From contig JAFEVB010000029.1 in the NCBI GenBank assembly GCA_032629725.1, forward strand, positions 1,116,001 to 1,180,000: a DNA stretch of 64,000 bases. The letters run 5' to 3'. The stretch is from Gremmenia infestans. Taxonomy: Eukaryota > Ascomycota > Leotiomycetes > Helotiales > Hamatocanthoscyphaceae. The translations under genes were made by a program, and so were the position numbers. This document shows positions 31,696 to 43,437 of this stretch, one piece after another; the stretch's first letter is position 1; each line of letters begins with the position of its first letter. The notes under the pieces were generated by a model. The model worked only from the letters and a program-made list of their open reading frames with translations, had not been told where the DNA came from and made no database searches.

Positions 31696-34354
31696 ATGAA
31701 TCCTAGTAGTCAAGCACTTACCAACATACTCGGAACCCACACCACACCTGGCCACCCTCCACCCACCATGTCCTTCAACCACCCCCGCCGAACTACAAAG
31801 ACTACATCGCCTGCTCTGACTCCCTCGTCCAGTGCGTCAGGCCGTCCCACCGTTAAGACCAACATGTCCCTACGCAAAGGAGCTACCTTCCATTCACCCA
31901 CTACTCCAGACGAAGAGCTACCTGAACAGTTCAAAGTCCCTGCCCTCCCTCGCCGTTCGCAAACCACACTCGAGGATGTTGTCGATGCTCATAAACGTCG
32001 TGTCGCCTTAACTCTTGGAGACATTGATCGAGGTCTCGCTGCCGTTGAAGAACGTTCTCCTACTGCCCGACAGTCCTTTCCTGACGAGGCAAACCCAGTC
32101 CCCCAAGGATTTCTAGATCACACCGTCGGCTCACCGTCGACTAAATCATACGGTTCCATCATGGATGGACCAATGTCCAAGGAGCCTCCATCAATTGGAC
32201 GACGCTCCCTCCGCCCACGGCACAACCGCCGGCCTTCCAGATACTCAGACAGTGCTCTGGGATCCTCTATCGACTCTAGATCGGGCAAGAAGGTTGCAGA
32301 CAAGCGCTCAACTAGTGTCACTGATGACCATTGCTCGAAGTCTATCGTTGCAGCATCAGCTATAACTAGGTCTGCCGCCGCCCACTCTTCAACAATCGAG
32401 AGTCTTCCCAGACTCAGTGCGCGTGCAAGCAACCGCATCCACGAGCATATCTTGAAGCCACTGCTCGCAAAGCCGTCCTTGAAAGAATTTCACCCAATCG
32501 TAAAGGACTGCCCCAGAAGAATTCATGGCAAGGAGATAGTATGCCTTCGGGATCTTGAGAAGACTTTGATTTTTATGGCACCCGTAAGTGATATCCAAAC
32601 TGATGTTGTTGGGGGAGTTGCTCACTGGTTTTCGCGTTTGAAGGAGAGGACCAAGACCGCCGCCTTGTACCTTGATTTCTGCCTCACGTCAATCCGGTGT
32701 ATCCAAGCGACCGTGGAATTTTTGAGCGAACGCGAACAAACCCGACCTCACGACCGACCTTATACTAACGGATACTTTGTCGATCTCGTCGACCAGATTA
32801 AGCAGTACGCACAACAAGTTCAAGCTGCAAAAGAGAGGGAAGCCAAAGGAGAGAAACTGGACGAGATGGATCCTGAACCGTATGTTCACCTGTCATTTCA
32901 TCCCTTTCCTGGACAAGCCCTTACTAACTATTGATAGAACCGATGAAGTCAGACTTCACGGTGGACTCACCAAAAACGGCCGTCCCGCTGAACTAGTTCG
33001 AGTAAAGAAGAACGGCAAGGCCATATCAGTTGCCACCGGCCTTCCTATCGAACTTGAAGACGAAGACAGTAAAGAAGCCCTGCGATTCAAGCGGTCCTTG
33101 AGCCAAGAGGCCGAGGATGACGAAGCAATTATGCGGTCGATGGCTCGTCGCAAGCGCTCAGCTTCAGCAGCTGAGCTCGCACCAAAACGTTGCCGTGAAG
33201 CTGGATGTGACAAAGAATTCAAGCGCCCATGTGACCTCACCAAGCACGAGAAGACTCACTCTCGTCCTTGGAAGTGCCCTGTTGAATCGTGCAAATACCA
33301 CGAATATGGCTGGCCTACCGAGAAGGAGATGGACCGCCATCACAATGACAAGCATTCCCAGGCTCCTCCTTTGTATGAGTGCCATTTTAAACCCTGCCCA
33401 TATAGATCGAAGCGTGAATCCAATTGCAAGCAGCACATGGAGAAAGCTCACGGCTGGGAATACGTTCGATCCAAAAACAATGGAAAGAACCGCTCAGAGC
33501 ATGGTGCCCCAACCAGCAACAACGGCCTGCCAACTCCCCAGACTACCAACATCCGAACCCCAAGCAGTGATGGAAACAATATTTCTACTCCTGATGGGGA
33601 TGATTTTGACATGAACACCGGGTATGAGACTTCAGCCTGGAATGATAATCAAAACCACCTGGACTTCCCAGACTACAACTCCTCGGACATGGACATATTT
33701 GCACCAAACCAGCAATTGCAGCTTGACTACTCCCCCATCTCTGACATGCACCAATCTGGCTCGGTCTCTTCCAACGGCCAATCCCCATACATTGCCAACA
33801 CTCTCCCTGGCCAAGACCATTTCCAGGACAACTTCCAAGACTTTAACAGCAACAACGTTGACTTCAGTCTGTTTGAGAATGAAGATCTCTACAGCGCCAA
33901 CGTTCAGATTCCCACTCCATCCCACGATTTCTATCAACGCGCAATTGGCGGCTTTGAGACATCAGGTGTCCCTTTCGCCGCAGACCCAATCCCACACATC
34001 TCCCCCGTCGGTCACGGGAATACCATGCTCTACACTCCAACCTCAATGCGTGATGTAGACGAAGGCTTCGAAGACTTCGTCCCCGCCAACTGCAACCCAC
34101 AACTCGGTAACTCGGCCGATTTCCAACTCTTCCCCTCGTCCACTGGAGGAACAGTCTCCAGCAATGCGCCCAGTGCTCTGTTTGGCGAAATCCCACACAC
34201 CAATGGATTTCCCGGCGTTTCCGCACAAGATTTGCTAGACTTCTATGCAGCGAGCACAGCAGCTGCTACTCAGCACCACGTCCACCAGAACCATAACATG
34301 GGTAGCATGGACTGGTCTTCCGATGACCAATTTGGTGGCTACAGAAGCCACTGA
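31696..34354 (+). CDS. C2H2 zinc-finger transcription factor, 866 aa
   Basis: Two exons, 31696-32879 and 32938-34354, join in phase; the 58-nt intron has a TACTAAC branch sequence. The N-terminal half is Ser/Thr/Pro-rich and disordered, followed by a helical block (HWFSRLKERTKTAALYLDF). The finger region in exon 2 begins CREAGCDKEFKRPCDLTKHEKTH, a regular C2H2. Two atypical fingers follow: CPVESCKYHEYGWPTEKEMDRHHNDKH and CHFKPCPYRSKRESNCKQHMEKAH. The C terminus is Asn/Gln/Asp-rich and likely an activation domain. It should be a nuclear DNA-binding regulator, but I cannot name the orthologue. An in-frame ATG at 31768 is an alternative start. The long upstream interval suggests complex regulation. 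Confidence 0.82.
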
Positions 34355-35367
34355 TGAAAAATATTTTTCAAGGGAACAGAACAAAAACATACTCGATTCA
34401 TTCATCAATGTGATATATATTAGCATGGCGTTAACTGCATTTGCTTGATTCATTTTTCACTTTCTTTTCACACATCACATGAGTCATGACATGAATTGAA
34501 GAACTTTGAAGTGTAATGGGCGGGAAAGAATAGGGTGTATGAAGAGGAATCACAAATTGTTCATTTGGCATCTCGACGGGGTAGAATAGCTTAGCTTTGG
34601 TTGCTTTCTTTTTGATCCGGGGATTTTTGTTCATTTGATGCATCATCCGAGTGAGGGATCGGATTGGTATGAGGATTGGTGTGGAATGGAATGGGTAGAT
34701 CTCGCGAAGCGATTGATTTATGCTTGACACGGCTTGATTTGCTAGGAAATGAAAGCAATTCCCACTCATACATATTATTCTTCATGTCTCGTTCGTGATG
34801 TGATGTTCTGTGCAAGTAAATAAGTATTTCTGTCTTCCCTAGTACGAACACCAGTCAGTCAGACAGTTAGACATCGACAGGCAGGCAGGTAATTCAAGCG
34901 TAGAATAGATTCCCATGTATACAGTACAAATCTCACAACTTCTCTTTTTCCTTCATCTACCAAAATCCCTCTTACAGAACATTTCCCTTTCCCCAGATAC
35001 TTGCTTGCTACAAGTAAGTGGTTTTCAAATCAAGGTTGGTGTGTTATATATTATTATTATCATCATTACTACTTGTACCACATAGTATACGTCCTATTCC
35101 TATCAGAATGCCAATTCCAACTCCAACTCCAACTATCTTCAAGTAGATATACAAGACCTATCTTGGATATAATACATTTATTATACATCCATCCAATCAC
35201 ATACCCAAATATACCAATCAACCCCATCTATCCATCTACTTACCATATTACAGTACATAACATAATCTCTTCCCGTCGGCCTACCTCTCGTACAATCCTC
35301 TCACATCCACATCCACCCCCTCGTTCCCCTCCATCTTCCTCCGCGCCACCCTAACACTCCTCCTATT
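34355..35367. other. gene-free interval between convergent genes
   Basis: The 3' regions of the transcription factor (+) and of the hydrolase-CorA gene (-) meet here. Short ATT and CAACTC microrepeats occur at about 35050-35140. There is no coding signal. Confidence 0.5.
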
Positions 35368-38300
35368 CTATGCCGGCAACACATAATCCTTCTCCCTCCC
35401 CATAACATGCTCTTCCCAAAAATCCCCATCCACCCAACTACCCGCCTTGTTCGCGCGTTTCCTCCTCTTCTGCTTAACACCCCTCCTCTTTTCGCGATCT
35501 GAGACCTTACTCGTGTTCGTATTCGTGCTCCCAAGAATATATGGCCAATGCAATGCCTCTACCTGCACGCCCAAATTCCGCGGCCATTGAAAAGCCAATC
35601 CACGGATAATAGGCCGAGCGACGAAGTTGAGCACGCGCCGCATGCGCGTGCTCCACGCGACGATTAGAGCGAGGGTGATTATGACAAAGGAGGATGGGAT
35701 GGCTACTAGACCGATTGTACGGAGAGGTAAGAATGAACCCCCGCCCCACTCGCGCGTGTTCATGCCAAAGAGACCGGTGAAGAAGGTTAAGGGGAGGAAA
35801 ATCACCGTGAAGACTGTGAAGATCATGACGGAGCGGGACTGGGCGCTCGCGAGATCGGCTTGTAGGCGTGCGAGGCGCACTTCGTCGACTTGGGCTTGGC
35901 GTTGGACCATTTGGAGGAGTTTGTCGAACTGGGGGGTGTTAGTAATCAAAGTGATGAATGAGGTGGAATAGGGGGTATGAACATCGTCGCGAGTACTTTG
36001 TACGCTTTTGATCATCTTGCTGGTGTTGTGAAGATACTCCTTGAGTTTCGCCCTGGCTTGGTATAGAAATCCTAAAGCGTTGCCGGTGAATCCGCTAAAT
36101 TCAGAACTCGTGTAGCGTATAATCATGTCGTTGATAGCATCTTGCTGGGTCTCAAAGAGAGTTTCTAGAGTCTTGAGCTCGTCTTCTATGTCACGTAGCT
36201 CTAGTAAGGCGGATGTGTTTTCCTGATTCTGCTTTTCGGCCAATGCTCCTTCGCGTTTGTGTTTTGCTCTGATATTTGTGGTTCGAACTGTAGAGTCATA
36301 GTCAGTTGCCTTGTCCCGAAATCCTTGTGCCCGGAATCGCTTGAAGGACGTCGTCATTTTCTCAGTCTGCCGTGGTACTTAGTAAAACCTCGGCCAAGTA
36401 TCAGTTTTGGGCTTACTAGAATACTGATAGCCTCCTCAAAAATACGGAAGATTTCAAGATCTGGATGAGAAGAGCGCTCAAAAAGTACTGTCACGGCATG
36501 AAGTGCAACTAATGCTGCTAAATCGAAAGAGTTCTCGCATCTCGAAGTCAGGTCCGCATTTACTTCGTTGAAGATACTGTTGCGCAGATCTGCTTGTTGG
36601 TATAGTCTTCCGTCGGTAATCAACGTTTCTCTCTGTATTGCTGAGTGAGTAGAAATTCGTATCAAGGATACCTCCAAAGTTGAAATAACTCTCGATACGA
36701 TATCTAGACTCTAACCCAGGAAAAGTAGGACAGTGAAGGTACGTACTCTTGGAAAGCACGTCAATGTTGTTTCTGAAAGGCTTTTGTTAATACAACATAC
36801 TTCTAGTAGAGACCGTGAGAGTAAAAACAAACATACCTTTATCAACTATCCACAGCCAAACTTGATCAACCATCAGGACATTTCCATCCAACAGATCTTC
36901 ATCGGAATCTTCCTCGCTCCCACTCTCATTTTCATCAAAATCCTCATTCTCATCATCAACCCCCTGGTTCTCTTCACCATCCCCTTGAGTTTCTCCGCTA
37001 TTGTCTTTCAAATTATTATTATAACTATTCTTCTTTGACAGCTGAGATCGCTGTTAGTCATCTTGTATAACATCTAATCATCATCTCTCGCTCTTGTATC
37101 AAGAAGTCCAGGATACCCGAACTGGTCAAGAGTCCGCCGGCAATTAATTGGAGGATCGTGACCAAGAAATTGCCAGAGCACTTTAAGTTCCAACGACTTC
37201 AATTTGGATACAGATTGAGGTACTGGACGTGAGCGTCCTTGCTTGATGCGTTGTTTGATGATTGTTCTCCTCTTGACGAGGGCTTTGTAGGTGTCGAAGT
37301 GGAGAAAGGGAAGATAGAGACACATTTGGATGGGTTCACCCCGTGGCGAGCCCCTGGTTGACGCCGATGGGGATCCTGAAAGAATGTTTAGCAAATACAA
37401 ATTACAATGATTGATTGGAATCTAGAGTTAGCTTACTTATTTCTGGTTCCATAAGCGGGCACCCAGGCTTGACGAAACATGCATGGTGTTCGGCATGTCT
37501 TCCACGAACATGCCTAGATTCCCAGTTTTCCATACTGAGTAGCTTGTTCTGATGATTTGGCCCCTTCTCAACTGATATCGCCTCCAGAATATCCTATTGC
37601 AAATAAGTAAAAGCTATTGGGGTGATGGGATGACCCACCTTTACCCAACTAGGATTATTGAACCGGACATGCACCCACACCAGTTTTCGATTCGAGACGT
37701 CTGGTTTGGAGAATGTGACCTGACTCGAGGGGCTGATGGCGCTTTCGCTCCCTCTGCGCCCTCTGGGAGAACTATTTTTGTATAATACATCTGGCCGTAG
37801 CAAGGATGGTTGAATCTGTACTTCGCTGTGTCTTCGTAGCTGCTTCATATCATCAATGGATTGGCTTGCGTCTTTGGCAGGTTCCAACATAACTGGATGA
37901 GGTAGTGAGCCTGAAGTCGTGATCCCAATGGCGTCGGGACCTGTGGAGGGCGCGTTCCGATGAGTAGAAGAAACTGTAGCTCTTTCTTTGCTTTTACTCC
38001 TGAACGATCTTTTGCTGTGTCTAGTCGAACTAGAGGCATCATTAGAAGCAGGATCGCGTGGAGGCGTTCGAGGATCTTCTGGTCTACCTGACAACGAGGC
38101 TGCGCGAGTATTGTGGCTTAAATGCTGCGTTTCGCGAGGTGCAACACTTACTTCTGCCAATCTATCCTCTAGCAATCTCGCCGGACCCAGTCTCTTGACA
38201 TCACGTAGAGATCTGTTAGTAGACCAGACTCTGATAGGAGGTTGTTTGCCGTCATCTACTAGCACTGTGCCTTCATAGAATCCGTTGATTTCAACCTTTA

Positions 38301-39678
38301 CTTTATCTTCTAGCTTCATATCTGTGTGTTTCATTTTGCTCAGCGCGCATGCTTTCTCCACAGCATGCGCCAATTCGCCGAGATAAGACGTCTTTGTTAG
38401 TGTATTGTTGCTGTCAAATGATGCACAGCTTGCGTGATCACTGAGGAGGGGGTATACTATTTCATGGCGGAGGTTCAGTAATGCAGATTTGATTGACGTA
38501 ATTGGAGCGTGGAAAGGAAACCGGTCGGATTCAATGAGATTTGTGTTGGTCAGATCTGAATCTATAGTCTCGAAGAATGACCAGATGTGGAGGTCCGTAG
38601 CAAGGGCTTTGAAATTTGAGTCGATTTCATGCAGCAGACCATTGTCCAGTTGTAGCTGCTCCGCTATTGCTCGCGGGATTGGTCCCTTCAGACTTAGGAT
38701 TTCTTGGATTTTCCCCGAAAAGTTTGACATCGATAGATAGCTCGAGCCTCGATGTGGGGTTGCTATAGTTTTCAACTCAGTACTGAAACCCCGTAATTGT
38801 ATATCTGGCTTACCGAAGAATGTCACACCATAGCAGTCACCTAGGACGGAGCTTCTGCGGCTGCGGGCCTCTGTGAGGGCCAACTTGACAACAAGTCCCC
38901 CAGTACTATGGCAGACAAAAAATATTGGCCGTTGCTCCCCCTGCGAATAGTTTTAGTTCGAGAATACTGAGGAGTAATTGACCTAAAGCTTCTTCAACGT
39001 TATAAAAAATGATTCGATTTCCCCACCTCTTTTTGACGCAAGTCTTCGATGGCTTGAAGTAGTCTCTTCGCAAGCAGCTTCAATGTATGATTCTCATCCG
39101 GCACGCCATGATCATACAGCAAAACACGGGCTTTCTGCAGCGGCTTTTGAGTACGAATGCCGCGTGTGATCCAAGCTGGCTCTTTTCGGTCTCTGCCTAA
39201 TCGAGAAGTAGACGTCCTTTTAGGTCGAGAAGAGTAAACTGGATTTAGAGGCGTCATTCTCATGAGCTCAATATGGATCTGACTCGGTGTGCCATTGGTG
39301 CCGAGATCGTCTTGAGAATATTTGGATTTTGGTGTCCATGTCTTTTCTGGATCTCCGTAAATAGCTGGCACGCCTATAATGCTTTGAAAAGGTTAGCCTC
39401 TAAATGGGCGCGTTGTTCCGTTGTATTACTTACTCAACTTCAGTTGCAAATACTGGGCTTGGGACAGGAGGATCACGCTTCACGAAGGCTGACTGTTCAG
39501 GATTCGCAAAGTCATTGGTGTTCAAGGAAGATTTGTGACTATTTGAACCACTGGTGGCCAGAGTGGAAGGAGCGATCTGACCCCGCAGGCCCGAGGGAGC
39601 ATCGCTGGAAGGATCGAGATGAATGAGTGGGACATCGGCGACTCGAGGTTGAGGATTACTAGCTGTATTGTGTGACAT
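35368..39678 (-). CDS. alpha/beta-hydrolase (SesB-like) fused to a CorA-like membrane domain
   Basis: This multi-exon gene starts at 39678. Junctions I could verify in phase: 39678-39434, 39381-39027, 38940-37639, 37593-37437 and 37375 onward. The exon boundaries near 37000-37110 and 36400-36780 are not resolved. The first part carries VPAIYGDPEKTW, then the nucleophile elbow CHSTGG, then ATPHRGSSY, all typical of the SesB/DUF676-like hydrolase domain. A long Ser/Arg-rich linker follows. The C-terminal part has VLMVDQVWLWIVDK, a long helical stalk and two membrane segments around the CorA signature FGMN (FFTGLFGMNTREW). CorA-like domains form pentameric Mg2+ channels; in these fungal fusions transport has not been shown as far as I know. 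Membrane-anchored effector or signalling roles are inference. Introns have CTAAC-like branch sites. Confidence 0.82.
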
Positions 39679-40265
39679 CGTAACTGAAGGCTAACAACTC
39701 TGTCGCATGTAACTGGAGTCGACTATACAAATGGTGTCGTTTGACAAACACATGAGTGGAAAGAGGGGAAGAGAGCATGGCGCAAGGAAGCATGACAAGG
39801 ACGAAAAATCAGAGATTACTCGAACACGCTGGCTTGTTATCAATTACCAGCTGAGCGGCCCCCACAAGGCTGGGAACGGGCAGGATCGGTCCATCCGAAG
39901 AGGCTCTGTTGCCAGGGGCTTGGGTATTGGGAGTGTGGACGTGGGGAGCTGATATTGTGATACCCAGACTTTCTGATCGAGCATGGTTGGCTCACTGGAG
40001 CCGGATATTATGTTGGGGGGCAGATGTAGGATTGGGGCCAATAGTTATTGTGGCTGCCAGGTCTTGCAGATATGTTGTGCAACTAAAACCGCATCTGTCC
40101 TGATCAAGCAGGTGTTCCTTAGTCAGAAGTGCAGACCGTCTTGACTGTCTTGGGTTCAATCCCATGCAAATCGTCACGTGGCTGTAGTCAGGTAGCGACG
40201 TACTAACTGATTTCACCCCCCTGCTCTAGTCTTCGGGCTTCTAGTAATCAGATTAATTGCATAAC
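39679..40265. other. gene-free interval
   Basis: The interval lies upstream of the hydrolase-CorA gene and downstream of SIL1. It holds a CACGTG at 40175-40180. A GGGTTCAATCCC word at 40152-40163 resembles a tRNA B box but has no tRNA around it. Confidence 0.5.
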
Positions 40266-41504
40266 CTATAATTCTCTATCTTTAATGGAGTCCCCTTTTT
40301 TCCGTTGCTCCTTCAAGGCAGCCAAGAGCTCCTTGGCCCAACCTGCTTTCGACGCAGACTTCGAGAAGCTCTTGACGTGATGCTCCCAACACCCATCTCC
40401 CAGCATCGTCCCTTCGGCCTCACAGACCTTCGTTTCACTCACGGGCATTCTCGGCCACACGTCCAAGACGGCCCCCATACCCTCATCGAGGAAGTTATCC
40501 ATCACCAGCTGGCCTACGTTCCGTCTGACAACATCGAACCCATCTTCCTTTTTCAAGAATATCTCGAGCAAAAGCTCCATCCCTCCTTTCTCAAGGAAGG
40601 CGTCTCGGATGGTAGGTTCTCGAATGAGTCCGCTGATTGCATTGACCTTTGCTTTCAATGCACTGGGATTCTTCTCTTGATCTAAGCGCGAGCGCAACAT
40701 GTCCACGAAGTTCTTCTGCTTGCTCGCGGATATATCTAGTCCGCAAGTTGGATATATGACCATTTTCGAATAGCCGGCCACTTCATTTAAGGCAGTAGGG
40801 TTGTTCTGAATGGATGAAGCAAGAATAGAAGCGGCCTTGTGATCTCGGCCGTTCTCGATAGCGGGGATCTTTTCGGATCCGAACCCTAAGGTTAAGCAGA
40901 CAAGCTTCTCCAGGACTGGCCCGTCTTTGGCGATTTCGACGCCGTAGTAGATATCGTGGGAGAGGTCGGAGAGATCGTCGAGCGCGCCATCAATCGCGCG
41001 CGCGTCCATCTTGATTGTCAAGAGAGCCTTTTGAAAAGTGCCCATTTCGTCACCAGCTTCTGGGTTGGGGATCGGAGGTGGAATTTTGCCTGCGTCCTTG
41101 TACACCGGTGCTTTTGCAGAAAATTGATCCCGTAAAGCGGGCCTCTCTGGTTCTGGTTCTGGTTCTGGTTGGTCTACGATGACCATCGCTTGTTCAGTTG
41201 GAATTCCTTCTGGATTGTACCCCTCCTCTCCCTCCATCGGGATATTAAGCCGTGCTTCACTCTCGCCTGAATAGATGTTCATTCGGACATGAAGACCCGG
41301 GGGGATATCTTGACCTTCTTTGATGGTTTGGAAGTCTTTTGTAGGTTCGAAGATGCGAGGATAACATTCTGCGGCGTTGGTCGTAGGGCAGATGAGGTCG
41401 GTGGAGGCAAGTGGAGAGTCGGGGGATGAAGAGATGGCTCGAGCCACTGTTGGCAACAATAGCCATGCTAGGCCTAGAAGGCAGCGTGTAGGTATTTGAA
41501 CCAT
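40266..41504 (-). CDS. SIL1: SIL1-like nucleotide exchange factor of the ER Hsp70, 412 aa
   Basis: A single-exon gene. Residues 1-23 form a signal peptide (CLLGLAWLLLPTVARA). The luminal body is armadillo-like, as in SIL1/SLS1: DLICPTTNAAECYPRIFEPT and LHVRMNIYSGESEARL near the N terminus, then helical repeats such as GGMELLLEIFLKKEDGFDVVRRNVGQ. SIL1 releases ADP from BiP/Kar2 in the ER lumen and supports protein import and folding. A QPEPEPEPERP tract follows the N-terminal block and is encoded by a short GGTTCT-type repeat. The protein ends KDREL; a C-terminal xxEL tetrapeptide (DREL) is compatible with an ER retrieval signal but is not the canonical HDEL/KDEL. The length agrees with fungal SIL1 proteins. 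Confidence 0.9.
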   Translation of the reverse strand: MVQIPTRCLLGLAWLLLPTVARAISSSPDSPLASTDLICPTTNAAECYPRIFEPTKDFQTIKEGQDIPPGLHVRMNIYSGESEARLNIPMEGEEGYNPEGIPTEQAMVIVDQPEPEPEPERPALRDQFSAKAPVYKDAGKIPPPIPNPEAGDEMGTFQKALLTIKMDARAIDGALDDLSDLSHDIYYGVEIAKDGPVLEKLVCLTLGFGSEKIPAIENGRDHKAASILASSIQNNPTALNEVAGYSKMVIYPTCGLDISASKQKNFVDMLRSRLDQEKNPSALKAKVNAISGLIREPTIRDAFLEKGGMELLLEIFLKKEDGFDVVRRNVGQLVMDNFLDEGMGAVLDVWPRMPVSETKVCEAEGTMLGDGCWEHHVKSFSKSASKAGWAKELLAALKEQRKKGDSIKDREL

Positions 41505-41608
41505 GTTGAGAAGGTTGTGGTGTGGAAGTACTCGCTCAATTATTCTGATGTCTAGGAAGGCGAATCTTTAAGAAGTGTTGTGTGCAAAGACCACGTTTCA
41601 GTAAGTCT

Positions 41609-42028
41609 TCAGTCAGTGGCAACAATAGAGAGGACACGATTTAATCTCCGCTTTAATCTTCGAAGTACACGTCTCCGTTGTGAAGCTGCTTCAACGTGAT
41701 ATACGGCTCTATTGAACGCCCTTATATCGAAGGCTTTAGACAAACCCTCAGCTTGCCTTTGTTGCTCGATAGACCAGGAATCGAGAACCCAGGGACAATT
41801 AGAGAACAAGTCTCTTCCCTCCCACCTAGATCGTATGACTGGGCAGTCCTGCCACTTGACTAGATACCAGATGAAGTTATTCTTGGCCTTTACTTGGGCG
41901 AGGATTCGTTCAGGAGGGTGGTGTTGGCCGTCATCGGTGTCCAGAGAGGCAAAAGATTCTTCGTCGTTGAATTCTTCGTAGAGATCATCTCCCAAATACT
42001 CGAGAATTTGTGGATTATTTGTCCCCAT
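41609..42028 (-). CDS. short chromodomain protein, 139 aa
   Basis: A single-exon gene. Residues 40-95 match a chromodomain: the hydrophobic lead PPERILAQVKAKNN, the core YLVKWQDCP, and a RWEGRDLF helix-entry motif followed by a C-terminal helix (DSWSIEQQRQ). Chromodomains bind methylated histone tails. Of the usual aromatic cage, the Trp of VKW is clear; the other two positions are less so. The C terminus is strongly basic (RRRVLRRLKRRLNR) and could bind nucleic acid. There is no chromoshadow domain. It could be a free-standing regulator or the leftover of a retrotransposon integrase chromodomain; no integrase or reverse transcriptase is visible nearby. It is divergent from the complex I subunit gene 209 bases away. 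Confidence 0.6.
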   Translation of the reverse strand: MGTNNPQILEYLGDDLYEEFNDEESFASLDTDDGQHHPPERILAQVKAKNNFIWYLVKWQDCPVIRSRWEGRDLFSNCPWVLDSWSIEQQRQAEGLSKAFDIRAFNRAVYHVEAASQRRRVLRRLKRRLNRVLSIVATD

Positions 42029-42236
42029 CGTAAGCGTAAGGACAAGTGGCCAGCTCTCGGGATATAGACTCAGGCATCTCGATACGACGATAACAGCATG
42101 GTGCCCGCCTTGTGATTCTTAATTCGCTCTAGCTCAAGAATTGAGCATTGCGGCTGACTAATCCGGCCTTGGACATCCCAATGTCAACCTCGATGCGGGA
42201 TTGAAGGCATTCAAGAATCAATTGAACCACACCATC

Positions 42237-42857
42237 ATGCTTGCACTTCGGCCAAAGGCAGTACGGGCTGCTGAACGCCTTCCTACAGCTGTTTCTCGAA
42301 GTACACGACGATACGCGTCTGGTCACGGCGCAGACCATGCCCACCATGCGGAACCCAAGGATGAGTCGTTAGGAGTGAGTGCATACGGAACTGCGATTTG
42401 GACGCCTGCTGATAGTGCTGTAGCCTCAATTATACGTTCTCCTTGCCGCGATCCCCATTTCCATTGGAGTCTACAAGATGTCCAGACCCGACAAGGATGG
42501 GAAGATGACGGGGCTGTCTCAATTGATCGACAAATATTCGTCCTACAAAGATGCATTGACAGCGCGGAATACTCTTCATACTGATATGATTGAACAAGCT
42601 GCCTTTGACAGCAACTTGTACAAGAACTCAAAAGGGTCCAAGCATGTAGACTTGAGGTTTCCAGAGTATGTTTTGAAACAGTGATGGCAGGCCGTAATGC
42701 TAACTGTTGGCTCAGGATCTTCAACACAGGTTCACCGTACAATATAGTTGCTGGACAGGGTGCGAGGGGTATTGATGAGATGGTAGCCCATTATCAGAAG
42801 TTGAATGCGGATGCAGATGAGCGGATCACTAAGGCATTGGCTGCGAAGGAGAAATGA
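42237..42857 (+). CDS. complex I 17.8-kDa-type accessory subunit (fungal), 173 aa
   Basis: Three exons join in phase: 42237-42374, 42424-42665 and 42716-42857, with introns of 49 and 50 nt. The N terminus is Arg/Ala-rich without acidic residues (RPKAVRAAERLPTAVSRSTR), a mitochondrial presequence. A single membrane segment lies at YVLLAAIPISIGVYKM. The C-terminal block FNTGSPYNIVAGQGARGID followed by MVAHYQKLNADADE is the family signature of the fungal NADH:ubiquinone oxidoreductase 17.8-kDa-type subunit in the inner-membrane arm. Earlier gene-caller frames break it because of the two short introns. The identification is by remembered family pattern. Confidence 0.8.
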
Positions 42858-43437
42858 AGATGCCGAAACGATAAAACCCGTACATATCATTTATCTCCTA
42901 TACAACTTTTCCTCTAAGTGATAAAAGGCCGTGTCTTCAATCTGGTGGGTCAATAGTCATAAGCAGCCAAGGTCGTCTTTTCCCTGCTTGCGGGGCTCGT
43001 CCGCCTTGTTTACATCACTGGGCAATATCATTTTCAATTCTTTGGTTTGGTCTGTACAAATATTCAAAGAGTTTTTTATATCTTTTGATGTCTCAACTCT
43101 TGTAGGAAAACCATATGGTAGTAAGGATAGTCTGGTGGGTACTCCACGGTCGTGCCTTCCAAGTTCAATATGCCACCATTGGCATAAGAGCTCCTCTTCT
43201 ACTGCTTGTTCTTTTCCTCTTCACAACATTAACAACCATTATAGATAGCATTGCTAACTCTCAACATTTGCTACGATTCACAAGAATCACTTAATTTACA
43301 CGCTGCACGCTACCGCACGCTGTACACGGCTCCACAAGTGGTATATGAATTGGACGACATCGGGTAGGTGGTTAAATCATCTACATGGAAGCAATTCTGC
43401 TAATGCCAACAGTCACCCATCCACTTAAGCTCCAAAC
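42858..43437. other. gene-free interval
   Basis: This is the 3' region of the complex I subunit gene and the promoter of the SET gene. I see nothing coding and no repeats. Confidence 0.5.

Noticed and set aside
40145..40175. tRNA B-box-like word GGGTTCAATCCC
   Set aside because: The flanking bases do not pair into a T stem and no A box, anticodon arm or acceptor stem can be placed upstream.
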